Shown here: positions 51,030 to 59,581 of the stretch, piece after piece
Layout of the letters: every line of letters starts with the position of its first letter
How positions within the stretch are numbered: position 1 is the stretch's first letter
Source: an uncultured Alphaproteobacteria bacterium
Lineage (GTDB): Bacteria; Pseudomonadota; Alphaproteobacteria; Rhizobiales; Beijerinckiaceae
Reading direction: 5' to 3'
DNA length: 64,000 bases
Assembly: GCA_937988775.1 (NCBI GenBank)
Contig: CALKHP010000005.1
Location: 30,822 to 94,821 of the forward strand
The notes under the pieces: model-generated
Told to the model about the DNA's origin: nothing
What the model saw: the letters and a program-made list of their open reading frames with translations, nothing else
Database searches by the model: none
Made by a program: the position numbers and the translations under genes

Positions 51030-52628
51030 TCACTCATCTCCAGCATCGCCACGGCCCCGTGCGATCAGGGTTTCTATGCCCAGACGGCGCGCCAGGCGCT
51101 TGACCGGGAGCCCCGGTGCCAGGCGGTCGAGGCTCGCCTGGAATGCCTCGTAGCTGTCGGCCTCGTCGGCCGCAGCACGGATCGCGGCGACGATCGGCGC
51201 CATGGTCGGCTCCCAGCCCTCGAGCGCCTCGGCGATCTGCAGGTCAGCCTCGCTGGCCTCATCACCCGGCGCATCGGCCGCAAGCCGGGCCGGGCCACAG
51301 GACGGGCACTGGCGCGGATCAAGCCGATAGGGCGAGATGGCGCTGGCCTCGCCGATCGGCGACGGCGGCGTGGCCTTGATATCGGACTTGCCGGGCTTGA
51401 GCAGCTTGGCGCCGTTGTCCGGCTCCTTGAGACCGAGGACATCATAAATCTGGCTCTGCTCGACCTCGAGCCCGCGATCGACCAACTGGCCGACGGCGTC
51501 CGACCAGACCTGCAAATCCTTGCGCTCCGGGATCGGCATATGGACACGCGGATAGAGCTTTTGCGGCCCGAAGTTGAGATCAACCACCGGGCGGATCATC
51601 TGCCCCATCAAGGTCAGCGCGAGGTCTCGCGCGTCGGAACGCTTGATGTCGATGCGGACCTTGTCGAGCGTCTCCTCGCCGGCGCGCGACGAGGCGATGC
51701 CGTCGCCGGGCTTGCCGATGATCAGCTTGGCGAGCTGCTCGTCGAGATAGCGCGCCGAGGTCTCGAACGGCTTGTCGGAAAAACCCTTGGCCTCGACGAG
51801 CTCGAGCTCCATGCCCATCGGCACGATCGCCGCCGCATCGCGGCCGAGGTTGCGCACGGCGGCGAGCAGCACGGCACGATCGTCACTGGACGAGCCCGGC
51901 CCGTATTTGCCGAGCCGCATCGGCATGCCGTAAATCTCGAGAAACTGTGCCCAGTCGCGCAAGTTGAACGACTTGAGCATGAAACTCCACACCGCGACGC
52001 GGGCGAGCCCATTGCGCGCCGGCAGGCCCATCTTGAGCAGCGGCACATGCACCAGGTACTTGAGCGGCTCGAGCGGCCGGCCATCCGGCTCGCCCTGGAC
52101 GCGTAGGCGGAACTCGCGCCTGGTCTCACGGTCGAACTGGAATAGCCTCGGGTCGCGCCAGATGAACTGGCGCGGCAGCCAGGCCGAGCCGGTCTCCCAC
52201 ACCATCTCAACGGCGGAGTAGCCCTTGGCGAGCCCGTCGACGAGCATGTCGATGACCTGCCCGAAGGCCGGCGTCTCGATGATCTCGTTGCGCAAAAAAT
52301 CGGCGATCTCGATGTCGCGCGCGCTCTCGCTCGCCGGATCGACCTGCAGGTTGAGACTGGTGACGCCGTTTTTGCGCGTCTCCAGCACGTAGCGGTAATG
52401 CGGTTCTCGCTCCTCGATCTCCTCGGCGAGCGTGAGAAAATCATACATCTCGCCGATCGCCGCATCGCGCAGCGTGGCGGCGAGCCGGCCGGGCGTCAGG
52501 CCCGGGGCGACGAAGTCGTCAAACTGGTGCCGGACGCCGGTGACGCTCGGCACGGCGCGCTCCTGGCTGAGCACGGCGCGCTGGATCGGCTGGCCGTCCG
52601 GACCGAGGATCTTGTAGGGGGTCGCCAT
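51030..52628 (-). CDS. Portal protein (Mu gp29-like, DUF935)
   Basis: A 532-residue protein. 'YDFLTLAEEIEEREPHYRYV', 'GYSAVEMVWETGSAWLPRQF' and 'WAQFLEIYGMPMRLGKYG' fit DUF935, the Mu-type portal. It forms the ring through which DNA is packaged, next to the terminase gene. Confidence 0.92.
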   Translation of the reverse strand: MATPYKILGPDGQPIQRAVLSQERAVPSVTGVRHQFDDFVAPGLTPGRLAATLRDAAIGEMYDFLTLAEEIEEREPHYRYVLETRKNGVTSLNLQVDPASESARDIEIADFLRNEIIETPAFGQVIDMLVDGLAKGYSAVEMVWETGSAWLPRQFIWRDPRLFQFDRETRREFRLRVQGEPDGRPLEPLKYLVHVPLLKMGLPARNGLARVAVWSFMLKSFNLRDWAQFLEIYGMPMRLGKYGPGSSSDDRAVLLAAVRNLGRDAAAIVPMGMELELVEAKGFSDKPFETSARYLDEQLAKLIIGKPGDGIASSRAGEETLDKVRIDIKRSDARDLALTLMGQMIRPVVDLNFGPQKLYPRVHMPIPERKDLQVWSDAVGQLVDRGLEVEQSQIYDVLGLKEPDNGAKLLKPGKSDIKATPPSPIGEASAISPYRLDPRQCPSCGPARLAADAPGDEASEADLQIAEALEGWEPTMAPIVAAIRAAADEADSYEAFQASLDRLAPGLPVKRLARRLGIETLIARGRGDAGDE

Positions 52629-52637
52629 CCTGTTACC

Positions 52638-54356
52638 TCACCAAAGGCCGTCGCGCCGGTCGGGCATCATCACGTCGCGCACATCGTCACGAGCATCGCG
52701 CCGGCTGCGAGCATCGGCGCCAGGCCGAGCGCTCTGGTAGCCGTAAGCCTCCACCGTCATGCGGGTTGCGGCATAGGCGAGCGCCAGGCCGATGGCATAG
52801 TCGCCATGGCGCTTCTCGCCGGTCGATGAGGTGATGCGCAGCGCCGGCACTTGGGCGATACCGCGCACGATCTTGACCATGCGCAGGTCGGCATTGTGAT
52901 CGGCATCGGCCGGGATCGAGATCGTATCGTCTTCAAACGCCGCCTTAAGTGGCGGCATTTCGATGCGGTACCACTCGGTCGAGAGCTTAACCCCGACCAT
53001 GCACGGGCCGTATTTGAGCATCCCGTTCTCGGCGAGCTGGTTGCCGATGCCGGTGGCATCCGTGCAACTGCCGACAAAGCGCGGCAGCCCGTCGACGATG
53101 GCGTCGCGGATCTGCTCCTGATGGACAAACGGCACCCGGTGCATCTCGACGACAAACGGCACGACACGGCGCATGATGCGCGTGATCTGGATCGGCACGA
53201 TCACCGAGGCGTCACGATAGCGGGCGACGTCATGGCCGAGCGCGCTCATCAGGTGCGGGTCGAGCGTGTCCCGCATCACCGGCAGGAGTTCCTGCTCGAT
53301 CCAGGCGCGGATCTCGGCGTTGCGGTGGATCTCCGGCCGGAAGACAAAATCGGCCGGCAAGCTCAGCCGAAGCACGCGCTGCTCACCAGGTGGCGGCTGC
53401 ACCATGCGCGCCTCGATCAAGGCCGAGGTCAGCCAGGCGCCGGAGCCCTGCGAGGGGATGCAATAGAGCTCCTCGTCGGCGCCATCGGCATAATCGTCGA
53501 TCAGCTTTTCGCGCCAGTCCGCCTCTTTTTCGGGCGTCCACTCGCCATGCTTGTGCGGATTGATCAGGCAGATGCGCTCGAACAGGCCGTCGCGCAGGGC
53601 ATCGTCGAGATCAAAGCGCACCAGGCCGTATTTGCGCCGGCCGCTGCGGATGTCCTGGATCGCCTGGTTGAACGGATTGGCATCGCCGTTGTGCGTCGAG
53701 ATGACCAGCACCTTGCCGCCCCAGACGAGAAACGCCATGGCGGCTTTGAGCAACTCGCCGAGGTTGTCTACGAAGGCCGCCTCGTCGAGGATGGCAAAGC
53801 CCTGGCGGCCGCGCAAGCTACGCGGCTTGGACGACAGCGCGACGATCGAATAGCCGGAAGCGAAGTCGATTTTAAGGGCCTGAATGCCCTTCTCGCTGCC
53901 ATCGTCGAAGATCGTTTCGCTGATCGCCGAGCAGGCCCGCTCGAACAGCCGGGCCCAGTCGGCCGCCGCGTCGATAAACTCTTTGGCCATGTCATGCGAC
54001 GTGCCCATATAGAGCGTATCCATGCCGCCCTGGCCGCGCGCCGAGGCCGAGAGCAACACCGCGTGCGCCGCTGCGCCCCAGGTTGCGCCCGTGCGGCGGC
54101 TTTTTTCAACGAAAACGACATCGTATTGTTCGCAGGCGTGGATGATGCGCGCCTGGTAGCCGAGCAGCGTCGCGGTCTCGCGCCAGTCAGCAGCGGTGGC
54201 ACGGCCCTGGTCAATGCGGAGCTGGACCCACTGGTCGCGCGTCGGACGCTGGCCAGCCTCTGGCGTCGTGCCAAGCACCGTGGCGAGTGCGACAGCGCCA
54301 ACCGCAGCTGCCTTGAGGCTCTGTTTGGCAGCAGCGAGGATGGATTTGCTATCCAT
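52638..54356 (-). CDS. Terminase large subunit (Mu gp28-like)
   Basis: A 572-residue protein. The ATPase part has 'DVVFVEKSRRTGATWGAAAH' (Walker A-like) and 'QGFAILDEAAFVDNLGELLK' (Walker B); the nuclease part follows ('GHDVARYRDASVIVPIQ'). It drives headful packaging of phage plus flanking host DNA in Mu-like phages. ATG 54356 gives the natural N-terminus MDSKSILAAAKQ; the frame upstream is a shadow of the previous gene. Confidence 0.92.
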   Translation of the reverse strand: MDSKSILAAAKQSLKAAAVGAVALATVLGTTPEAGQRPTRDQWVQLRIDQGRATAADWRETATLLGYQARIIHACEQYDVVFVEKSRRTGATWGAAAHAVLLSASARGQGGMDTLYMGTSHDMAKEFIDAAADWARLFERACSAISETIFDDGSEKGIQALKIDFASGYSIVALSSKPRSLRGRQGFAILDEAAFVDNLGELLKAAMAFLVWGGKVLVISTHNGDANPFNQAIQDIRSGRRKYGLVRFDLDDALRDGLFERICLINPHKHGEWTPEKEADWREKLIDDYADGADEELYCIPSQGSGAWLTSALIEARMVQPPPGEQRVLRLSLPADFVFRPEIHRNAEIRAWIEQELLPVMRDTLDPHLMSALGHDVARYRDASVIVPIQITRIMRRVVPFVVEMHRVPFVHQEQIRDAIVDGLPRFVGSCTDATGIGNQLAENGMLKYGPCMVGVKLSTEWYRIEMPPLKAAFEDDTISIPADADHNADLRMVKIVRGIAQVPALRITSSTGEKRHGDYAIGLALAYAATRMTVEAYGYQSARPGADARSRRDARDDVRDVMMPDRRDGLW

Positions 54357-54933
54357 TCTCGTTCTCCGGCCGGACGTTGAACAAACCGCGCTTGAAGTCC
54401 TCGCGCATTTCGGCGGTGATGCCCTTGACCTTAGCCACCTTGTCGATCGCCGCCTCGGCCTTCTTCCGGAAATCACGATCGATGATCTTGCGGGTGTCGG
54501 CCGAGATCTTCTTGGCGCCCTCGGCGCGGTGCAGCGCGGTCGCGAAATTGGCCATCATCTCGGCGGTCAGCGGGCTCGCCTTGAGGTTGCCGGCGTTCTC
54601 GAGCATCTCGAATACGAGCGTCTTGAGGGTTTCGGACAGCAACAGCGTCAGATCCTCGTCGCCGCCATCCTCGAATTTCGTGGCGAGGGCAGAGGCCATC
54701 TCGCGCACCTCGCCGAGGCGGTGCGACATGCGGGCGGTGCGGACGGCCGCACGATTAAAAGCCGAGGCGGAAATCGCCTCGAGCCCCTTCATTTTCAGGC
54801 GGAGGTTAAAGGCCTCGCGAATGTCCTCCTGGGTCATCTTGCGGGCGCGCAGCTGCCCGAACGCCCAGACGACATCCTCCTCGGCCTCGGGCGGCAGCAA
54901 GTCGATCGACGAGAGGCGGCCACGCGTGGCCAT
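54349..54933 (-). CDS. DUF3486 protein (Mu gp27-like, small terminase)
   Basis: About 194 residues. 'TRGRLSSIDLLPPEAEEDVV' and 'REAFNLRLKMKGLEAISASA' match DUF3486, the presumed small terminase of Mu-like phages with a helix-turn-helix for DNA recognition. ATG 54933 or TTG 54939 could be the start; both overlap the upstream gene. Confidence 0.87.
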   Translation of the reverse strand: MATRGRLSSIDLLPPEAEEDVVWAFGQLRARKMTQEDIREAFNLRLKMKGLEAISASAFNRAAVRTARMSHRLGEVREMASALATKFEDGGDEDLTLLLSETLKTLVFEMLENAGNLKASPLTAEMMANFATALHRAEGAKKISADTRKIIDRDFRKKAEAAIDKVAKVKGITAEMREDFKRGLFNVRPENENG

Positions 54934-54935
54934 GG

Positions 54936-55235
54936 TCAATCCTCCCGCGACGGACGCTTGACGCCCTCGATGGCGATCTCGCGGGCAAGGTGACGGGCGC
55001 CCTTCTCGGTCAGGGTCGCGACCTTGACCGAGCCGGCATCAACCAGCGTCACGGCGCCGTGCTCGGCGAGCCAGTCGAGCTCGCCATGCACCCAGGCGCG
55101 ATCGCGCCGGATACCAAAGGTCGCCAGCTCGGCGCGCAGCAGATCGGAGTGCAGCGTGTCATCGGTCTGCGCCGCGAGCGCCTTGAGGAGGATCAGGCGA
55201 GCGTCCTCGACGATCAGCCTCCGGAAATCGGTCAT
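54936..55235 (-). CDS. Winged-helix phage protein (Mu gp26-like position)
   Basis: A 99-residue helical protein with a winged-helix pattern ('RLIVEDARLILLKALAAQTD', 'WVHGELDWLAEHGAVTLVD'). This small ArsR-like protein is common between DUF2730 and DUF3486 genes in Mu-like phages. It may act in packaging rather than transcription. Confidence 0.7.
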   Translation of the reverse strand: MTDFRRLIVEDARLILLKALAAQTDDTLHSDLLRAELATFGIRRDRAWVHGELDWLAEHGAVTLVDAGSVKVATLTEKGARHLAREIAIEGVKRPSRED

Positions 55236-55591
55236 TTGCCTTTAGCTCCCGCTTGCTCGAGCAAAAATTCCTGCAGCCGCTCGCTGATGCGCGCGACTGG
55301 CTTGAGACGTTCGATGACAACCTCGAGCTGCCCCTCGAGGCGCTGGACCGTCATCTCCATGCGGTGCGAGCTCTCCCTGCTCGGCAGGTGTTCCATCTCC
55401 TTGATCACCTGGATCAGCTTGGCTTCGGCGGCGGTGAGCCTGGTCGAGACGGCGGCGAGGTCTGTCTTTTCGGCCTTGCCTGCTAGTGCCTCCAGGTCGG
55501 CCTTCCGGCGCGACAGCATGTACGCGCCCCACAGCGTCGCGAACGGCGTGATCCCCGCCCACACGCGGAAAAAAAGATCGAGTTCGCTCAT
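55232..55591 (-). CDS. DUF2730 family protein
   Basis: A 119-residue protein with an N-terminal membrane segment ('LFFRVWAGITPFATLWGAYM') and a long coiled coil. This fits DUF2730, a small membrane protein of Mu-like phages beside lysis genes. ATG 55591 overlaps the Rz1 stop. Confidence 0.75.
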   Translation of the reverse strand: MSELDLFFRVWAGITPFATLWGAYMLSRRKADLEALAGKAEKTDLAAVSTRLTAAEAKLIQVIKEMEHLPSRESSHRMEMTVQRLEGQLEVVIERLKPVARISERLQEFLLEQAGAKGK

Positions 55592-55854
55592 TGCCTCGGT
55601 GCTCCTACTGCCGCCGCCCGGCGGGCCTCGCATTCGCGGAGTGCCGTGCGATCGGCGCTCCAGTAAGTCGTGATCTCGCGCTCGTTGAGGTCGCGGTCGG
55701 GCACGGCGACGGGAGACGCGCACGGCTCGCGCGCGGCCGGGGCCACCGGCGCCTCGATCATGACGGTGCGCACGGTCGGCTCCGGGTCACGGTGGGAGCA
55801 GCCGGACACGAGCACGGCCAAGGCCGCAGCTATGATCCACCGGCAATGCCGCAT
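55588..55854 (-). CDS. o-spanin lipoprotein (Rz1-like)
   Basis: An 88-residue protein with a lipoprotein signal ending LVSGC (Cys at about 19) and a Pro-rich mature start ('SHRDPEPTVRTVMIEAPVAP'). It begins inside the i-spanin gene in another frame. Outer-membrane partner for lysis. Confidence 0.78.
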   Translation of the reverse strand: MRHCRWIIAAALAVLVSGCSHRDPEPTVRTVMIEAPVAPAAREPCASPVAVPDRDLNEREITTYWSADRTALRECEARRAAAVGAPRQ

Positions 55855-56170
55855 TTTTGGCCTCCAGTGCCTGATTGTCCCGCCGCAGCCGATCGATCTC
55901 GGCCATGGCCTGCGTGTTGAGCCCGGCGACCTGTTCGGTACGTTCGGCGCGCCTACGCTCGGTCTCGGCGTTGGATTTGGCGATCTCGGCCTGCCAGTGC
56001 GCATCGCGCTCGGCGCGCGCCGTGGCGGCGGCCTGGTCGATGATCGCGCCGAGCTTGTACGCAGCACCCCAAGCGCCCAGCGCGATCACCGCCAGCACCA
56101 GGCCGGCGACCAGGAGCGGCCAAGCCACTTTGGCGAGGCGTTGCCCCGCCCATGCCCACAAGTCCATCAT
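55787..56170 (-). CDS. i-spanin (Rz-like)
   Basis: A 127-residue protein with one N-terminal membrane anchor ('VAWPLLVAGLVLAVIALGAW') and a Glu/Arg/Ala coiled coil (about 45-110). The nested Rz1 in its 3' end supports the assignment. Confidence 0.78.
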   Translation of the reverse strand: MMDLWAWAGQRLAKVAWPLLVAGLVLAVIALGAWGAAYKLGAIIDQAAATARAERDAHWQAEIAKSNAETERRRAERTEQVAGLNTQAMAEIDRLRRDNQALEAKNAALPVDHSCGLGRARVRLLPP

Positions 56171-56430
56171 GGCTGATCCTCCGGCGGCGCTGGCGCGCTA
56201 TCCGGCCAGCCGCCGTTGTTGCGGCACATCGCGCGCAGGTCGGCATGGCCAAAGCCCTGGTAGACGCCGAGGATGGAGGCGATCAGCACCACCATCAGCG
56301 GCACGACGATCGTCGCCATGGCTGGCCCCATCGCGATGGCGGCGGCGATCGCCACCCAGGCCATCACCACGTTGGCGCTGGTCCAGCCCTTCGAAAATCG
56401 CCGGCGCGGCTTGGGAGGCAGGCGCTGCAT
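56167..56430 (-). CDS. Holin-like membrane protein
   Basis: An 87-residue protein with a basic N-terminus and two hydrophobic segments (about 20-40 and 41-57, 'VVMAWVAIAAAIAMGPAMAT', 'IVVPLMVVLIASILGVYQGF'). It lies directly after the endolysin and before the spanins. Size, topology and place fit a class II-type holin. ATG 56430 shares the endolysin stop. Confidence 0.7.
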   Translation of the reverse strand: MQRLPPKPRRRFSKGWTSANVVMAWVAIAAAIAMGPAMATIVVPLMVVLIASILGVYQGFGHADLRAMCRNNGGWPDSAPAPPEDQP

Positions 56431-57002
56431 TACGCGTCGCTGGTCGGCTTTGGCTTCCGGCCCGGTATCGGCAGGCGGTAGGGCTGATCCCATGGCGCGG
56501 CCGGCTTGGGCTGACCCTTGGGCCAGCGCCAACCCACAAATTCGGACTTTCTGAACGCCGAGATCGAGCAGGCATCGCCCTGGTTGCCGCCGGCGAGATA
56601 GACAAACAGACCGTCCTCGCCGACATAAAAGCCGACATGGCCGCTGGCCGCGCCGCGATTGCTGGACTTGACGGCGATGCAGCCGAGCATCGGGCGATCG
56701 AGGCTCACGAAATCGGCATGGCGCATATAGGAACGCGCCATCGCCGATCGCGAGCCCAGGACGCCGGTGCTCTCCAGCATCGCGTTCGTGAAGATCGCAC
56801 ACCACGGCACGGCACCGTCATCGCCGCCGAATGGTGTCTTGCCCATTTTGCGATATTCGAGGATGCGCGGATTGGACCTGGCGCCTGAAACCTCCTTGAC
56901 GCCGGCCTCGACCTCCTTGAGGGCGGCGACGAGCCAGACCGGGCTGGCGGCGGCGGCGAGATAGGCAAAGCGGGCGGGGATCATGGCAGGCTCCGGGATC
57001 AC
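56430..57002 (-). CDS. Endolysin, CHAP/NlpC-like amidase (TIGR02594-like)
   Basis: About 184-190 residues. 'DDGAVPWCAIFTNAMLESTG' gives the catalytic Cys, 'GAASGHVGFYVGEDGLFVYL' the His, and 'GGNQGDACSISAFRKSEFVG' the closing family motif. It cuts peptide bonds in peptidoglycan. The start is GTG/ATG near 57002, or ATG 56984. It is the first gene of the first late operon, about 80-95 bases after the palindrome. Confidence 0.85.
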   Translation of the reverse strand: MIPEPAMIPARFAYLAAAASPVWLVAALKEVEAGVKEVSGARSNPRILEYRKMGKTPFGGDDGAVPWCAIFTNAMLESTGVLGSRSAMARSYMRHADFVSLDRPMLGCIAVKSSNRGAASGHVGFYVGEDGLFVYLAGGNQGDACSISAFRKSEFVGWRWPKGQPKPAAPWDQPYRLPIPGRKPKPTSDA

Positions 57003-57077
57003 GAGCCGGCTTGACGTGAGTGGCCGGCCTCGTTGATGATTGGCGATCCCGAAATTGCCTGTACCGGCTAGCTCATG

Positions 57078-57101
57078 AGAGGGTGACGCGCGTCACCCTC
57101 T
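57078..57101 (-). promoter_or_regulatory. Palindromic operator, copy 1 (lysis/packaging operon)
   Basis: GGGTGACGCGCGTCACCC at 57081-57098, here extended by three bases on each side (AGA/TCT) to a perfect 24-bp palindrome. It lies between the Mor-like gene and the endolysin gene, the place where Mor acts in Mu. Confidence 0.87.
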
Positions 57102-57107
57102 TGCTGA

Positions 57108-57518
57108 TCAAAACAGCGATCCCTGCCCTTTGTGGTGGCGGTGCGTCTTCTGCCGAAAAACCGAGCGCCTGGTGATGCCGGCGCGCTGCGCGGCCTGGTT
57201 GGTGGTGGCGCCGTCCGCCAGCGCCTGCGTCACGAGACGATGGCGGCGCCGGCGCTCGGCCAGATAGCTGCCGGTCGGGCCGAGCGGAATATCAAGCCCG
57301 AGCCGGCCGCCCGAGCCCGCCACGAAATGCGCCGAGATCTGCTCAGCCTTGTCGCGGCCGATCGCCTTGACCAGCCAATGACCGTTGCTCAGGCGTCCCG
57401 GAATGGTCACACGCTGCCCGCCCTTGGCCTCGGCGATCGCCAAGGCGGCGTCGATGCCGACGACCTCGGCGATCTCGGCAAGCAAGGGAGGCAGGTCTGG
57501 CCAGCCGGCGGAGCTCAT
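57108..57518 (-). CDS. mor: Mor/C family middle/late transcription activator
   Basis: A 136-residue protein. 'DLPPLLAEIAEVVGIDAALA' is the dimerisation region, 'IPGRLSNGHWLVKAIGRDKA' and 'LDIPLGPTGSYLAERRRRHR' follow, and 'ATTNQAAQRAGITRRSVFRQ' is a C-terminal helix-turn-helix. This is the Mor family order. In Mu, Mor binds a dyad upstream of a weak promoter and recruits RNA polymerase. Its gene ends 7 bases before the first palindrome. Confidence 0.9.
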   Translation of the reverse strand: MSSAGWPDLPPLLAEIAEVVGIDAALAIAEAKGGQRVTIPGRLSNGHWLVKAIGRDKAEQISAHFVAGSGGRLGLDIPLGPTGSYLAERRRRHRLVTQALADGATTNQAAQRAGITRRSVFRQKTHRHHKGQGSLF

Positions 57519-57519
57519 T

Positions 57520-57759
57520 TTACCTGCCCCGGCGGCGATCGAGCGCCGGATCGTCGTACAGCACCGTGGTGACGGTGCCGGCCTTGACGATGTAGGAGAC
57601 GCCATCCGCCATGACGGAATAGTTTGCCTGGCCAAGCTGCTCGGCGGATTTTGCGGCCTTTTGAAGCGACATTGAAATGTGCTTGCGGATGGCCTCGACA
57701 TCGAGGCCGCCGGCGCGCTCCAAAAACCGGACTAGGGCGTGATCGGAGACATGCAGCAT
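57520..57759 (-). CDS. Small phage early protein
   Basis: A 79-residue protein, 'MLHVSDHALVRFLERAGGLD' to 'VTTVLYDDPALDRRRGR', recalling small toxin-fold-like or DUF4258-type proteins ('VSYIVKAGTVTTVL'). It is encoded between GemA and Mor. The identity is uncertain. Confidence 0.55.
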   Translation of the reverse strand: MLHVSDHALVRFLERAGGLDVEAIRKHISMSLQKAAKSAEQLGQANYSVMADGVSYIVKAGTVTTVLYDDPALDRRRGR

Positions 57760-58160
57760 CACGCGGCCCTCTTGGTGCGCTCGATCCAGCTCTTGAGCGC
57801 CTCGGTGACCTTGTAGGCCTCCTGCGCCGTCAAAAACTCCGGGTCGGCGACGCCGGCCTGGCGCTCGACAAAGGCGCGCAGCGCGGGCCGCGTGGCGTCG
57901 ACGGCGCCGAGGCGGCCGAGCTCGGTCCACAGCGCAAACACCAGGCGGACGTGCTTTTTGTCAGAGCGCTTGAACGTGTTGGCCGGCGCCCAGCCGAAGC
58001 GGCGGAACTCGTCGAGCACCGCCTGGAGTTGGGCGTCGCGCAGGACGCTGGCGCTATTCTGGCCGGTGATGCGCACCAGCAAGGCGCGGTATTGCTCCTC
58101 GGGGATCGCCAGCTCCTTGCGGGCGATGTGGATCTTGGCGAGCAGGGGATTGCGGCTCAA
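57759..58160 (-). CDS. gemA: GemA-like regulatory protein (DUF1018)
   Basis: A 133-residue protein. 'LLAKIHIARKELAIPEEQYR', 'LLVRITGQNSASVLRDAQLQ' and 'VLDEFRRFGWAP' match Mu GemA, which alters host gene expression and supercoiling and lies before mor. The overlap with the downstream ATG places it in the same operon. Confidence 0.88.
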   Translation of the reverse strand: MSRNPLLAKIHIARKELAIPEEQYRALLVRITGQNSASVLRDAQLQAVLDEFRRFGWAPANTFKRSDKKHVRLVFALWTELGRLGAVDATRPALRAFVERQAGVADPEFLTAQEAYKVTEALKSWIERTKRAA

Positions 58161-58381
58161 TTGCTTGCCTCCTCGGCGACGCGGCGCTCGGCCGCTAGAA
58201 GATCGTTGGTGAGGGCGCGGAGCCGGGCCTCGAGCTCGACGCGCCGATGACTGTTGGGCGGCAACACCTTCACGCGCTGCGAGAGCGCCTCGCGCCGCGC
58301 GTGCAACCGCTCCAGCTCCTGCAGGCCGGTCCAGACCAGCAGCGGAGCGAAGGAGGGGTGGCGGGCGGCGCGGGCCATCAC
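58157..58381 (-). CDS. Hypothetical coiled-coil protein
   Basis: A 74-residue helical, Arg/Glu/Leu-rich protein ('LQELERLHARREALSQRVKV'). It overlaps gemA by 4 bases. No family is recognised. Confidence 0.5.
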   Translation of the reverse strand: MMARAARHPSFAPLLVWTGLQELERLHARREALSQRVKVLPPNSHRRVELEARLRALTNDLLAAERRVAEEASN

Positions 58382-58391
58382 AGGGCGGGCC

Positions 58392-58652
58392 TCAGATCAC
58401 CATGCCGAGCGCGGAGAGGTAGAGATCGAGGATCTCGCCATGCTCCTTGCGCTCGTCGATATCCTGCTTTCGCAGCGCAACCAGGTGGCGCAGCACCTTG
58501 GTGTCGAATCCGTTGGCCTTCGCCTCAGCGTAGACGTCGCGGACGTCCTCAGCGAGGGACTTCTTTTCCTCTTCCAGGCGCTCGATCCGCTCGATGATGG
58601 CCTTGAGTTGGCCGACGGTGGCGTCATTCATTTCGGCAGCAATGTCATCCAT
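58392..58652 (-). CDS. GapR-like (DUF2312) DNA-binding protein
   Basis: An 86-residue protein. 'VGQLKAIIERIERLEEEKKS', 'DVYAEAKANGFDTKVLRHLV' and 'ILDLYLSALG' follow the alphaproteobacterial GapR/DUF2312 sequence along its whole length. Host GapR clamps overtwisted DNA and aids topoisomerases ahead of replication. A phage copy may serve phage replication-transposition. The ATG is inside the preceding (frameshifted) gene. Confidence 0.88.
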   Translation of the reverse strand: MDDIAAEMNDATVGQLKAIIERIERLEEEKKSLAEDVRDVYAEAKANGFDTKVLRHLVALRKQDIDERKEHGEILDLYLSALGMVI

Positions 58653-58901
58653 GGTCTTTCCCTCTGCTCGCAAGAAATGCCCGGCGAGCCTCGGGCGCCT
58701 GCGCCATGAAGGCGCGGATTTCGTCCTCGTGATCCTGAAACCAGTTGATGGTGCGCAGCACCGCCTGCAGGCGCCGCAGGTCGTATTCCTCGGCCGGCTT
58801 GCCGCGCCCGCTCTTGACGGTGCCGCCGGCGGCGATCTGGTGCAGGCGGTGTGCAGCGCCTCGGCTTGCTGGTTGAGCGAGATGCGGGGGCGATCGGTCA
58901 T
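58645..58901 (-). pseudogene. Small phage gene with a 1-base frameshift
   Basis: ATG 58901 begins MTDRPRISLNQQAEALHTA, then leaves frame. The neighbouring frame continues sensibly as 'LHQIAAGGTVKSGRGKPAEE' and 'LQAVLRTINWFQDHEDEIR' to a TGA at 58645. Loss of one base near 58844-58850 explains it. The complete protein would be about 85 residues. It may be a true mutation, a recoding site or a sequencing error. Confidence 0.6.
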
Positions 58902-59581
58902 TTCGTGCCGCCGATCTGCAGCGTCGGCCGATCGCCGGTGACACCATGGCCGAGCGTGGCGTTCGCCCCGGCCTTCCAGCCGAGATGGGCCGCCTCGAAA
59001 TAGCGCTCCTGGCGCGCGGGTGCCTTGTAATCGACCGTCTCCGGCCAGCGCAGGTCGAGCGCCTTTTTCGCCTCGGCCTTGGCTTCCGGATCGAGCGAGG
59101 GCTTGAACATCTCCAGCAGGCGCCAGCGCAGGCGACGCACCACGCCCGCGACGAAGTCGGCCGCTGCCGCACGCTTGGCCTTCAAGGTGCGGCGACGCTT
59201 GTAATAGGTCGACGTTTTGAAGGCGCGCAGCTCGCGGTCGACGGCGCGGAACAGCACATCGCGCAGGTAGACCGCGATCTCCGGACCGGGCTCGCGGCCG
59301 ATGAAGGTGACGATCGCCCCGTCGCCATCGCGGCTAACGACCGATGCGGTGTTGGTGCAATGCGCGATCATGCTGGCGAGGTCGGTGCGCCAGGTGGCGG
59401 TGACCGTTTTCTCGCGGGCCGCTGCCTCGACCATCTCGATCTCGGCCTCGGACAGGCCGTGCTTGACCATCAGATCGGCAGCGAGCGCGGCCGCCGCCAG
59501 GGCTTCGGCTTCGGTGCAGCCGGCCGATGTCGTCTTGGCGCGCAGCGCGGCGATCTTCGCCTTGATGGAGGCGCGGCTCAT
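58898..59581 (-). CDS. DUF2786 domain protein
   Basis: A 227-residue protein. The N-terminal 'KIAALRAKTTSAGCTEAEAL' and 'AADLMVKHGLSEAEIEM' are DUF2786; a basic central part ('FKTSTYYKRRRTLKAKRAAA') and a C-terminal domain follow. It is common in phage early regions, with no known activity. Confidence 0.78.
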   Translation of the reverse strand: MSRASIKAKIAALRAKTTSAGCTEAEALAAAALAADLMVKHGLSEAEIEMVEAAAREKTVTATWRTDLASMIAHCTNTASVVSRDGDGAIVTFIGREPGPEIAVYLRDVLFRAVDRELRAFKTSTYYKRRRTLKAKRAAAADFVAGVVRRLRWRLLEMFKPSLDPEAKAEAKKALDLRWPETVDYKAPARQERYFEAAHLGWKAGANATLGHGVTGDRPTLQIGGTK

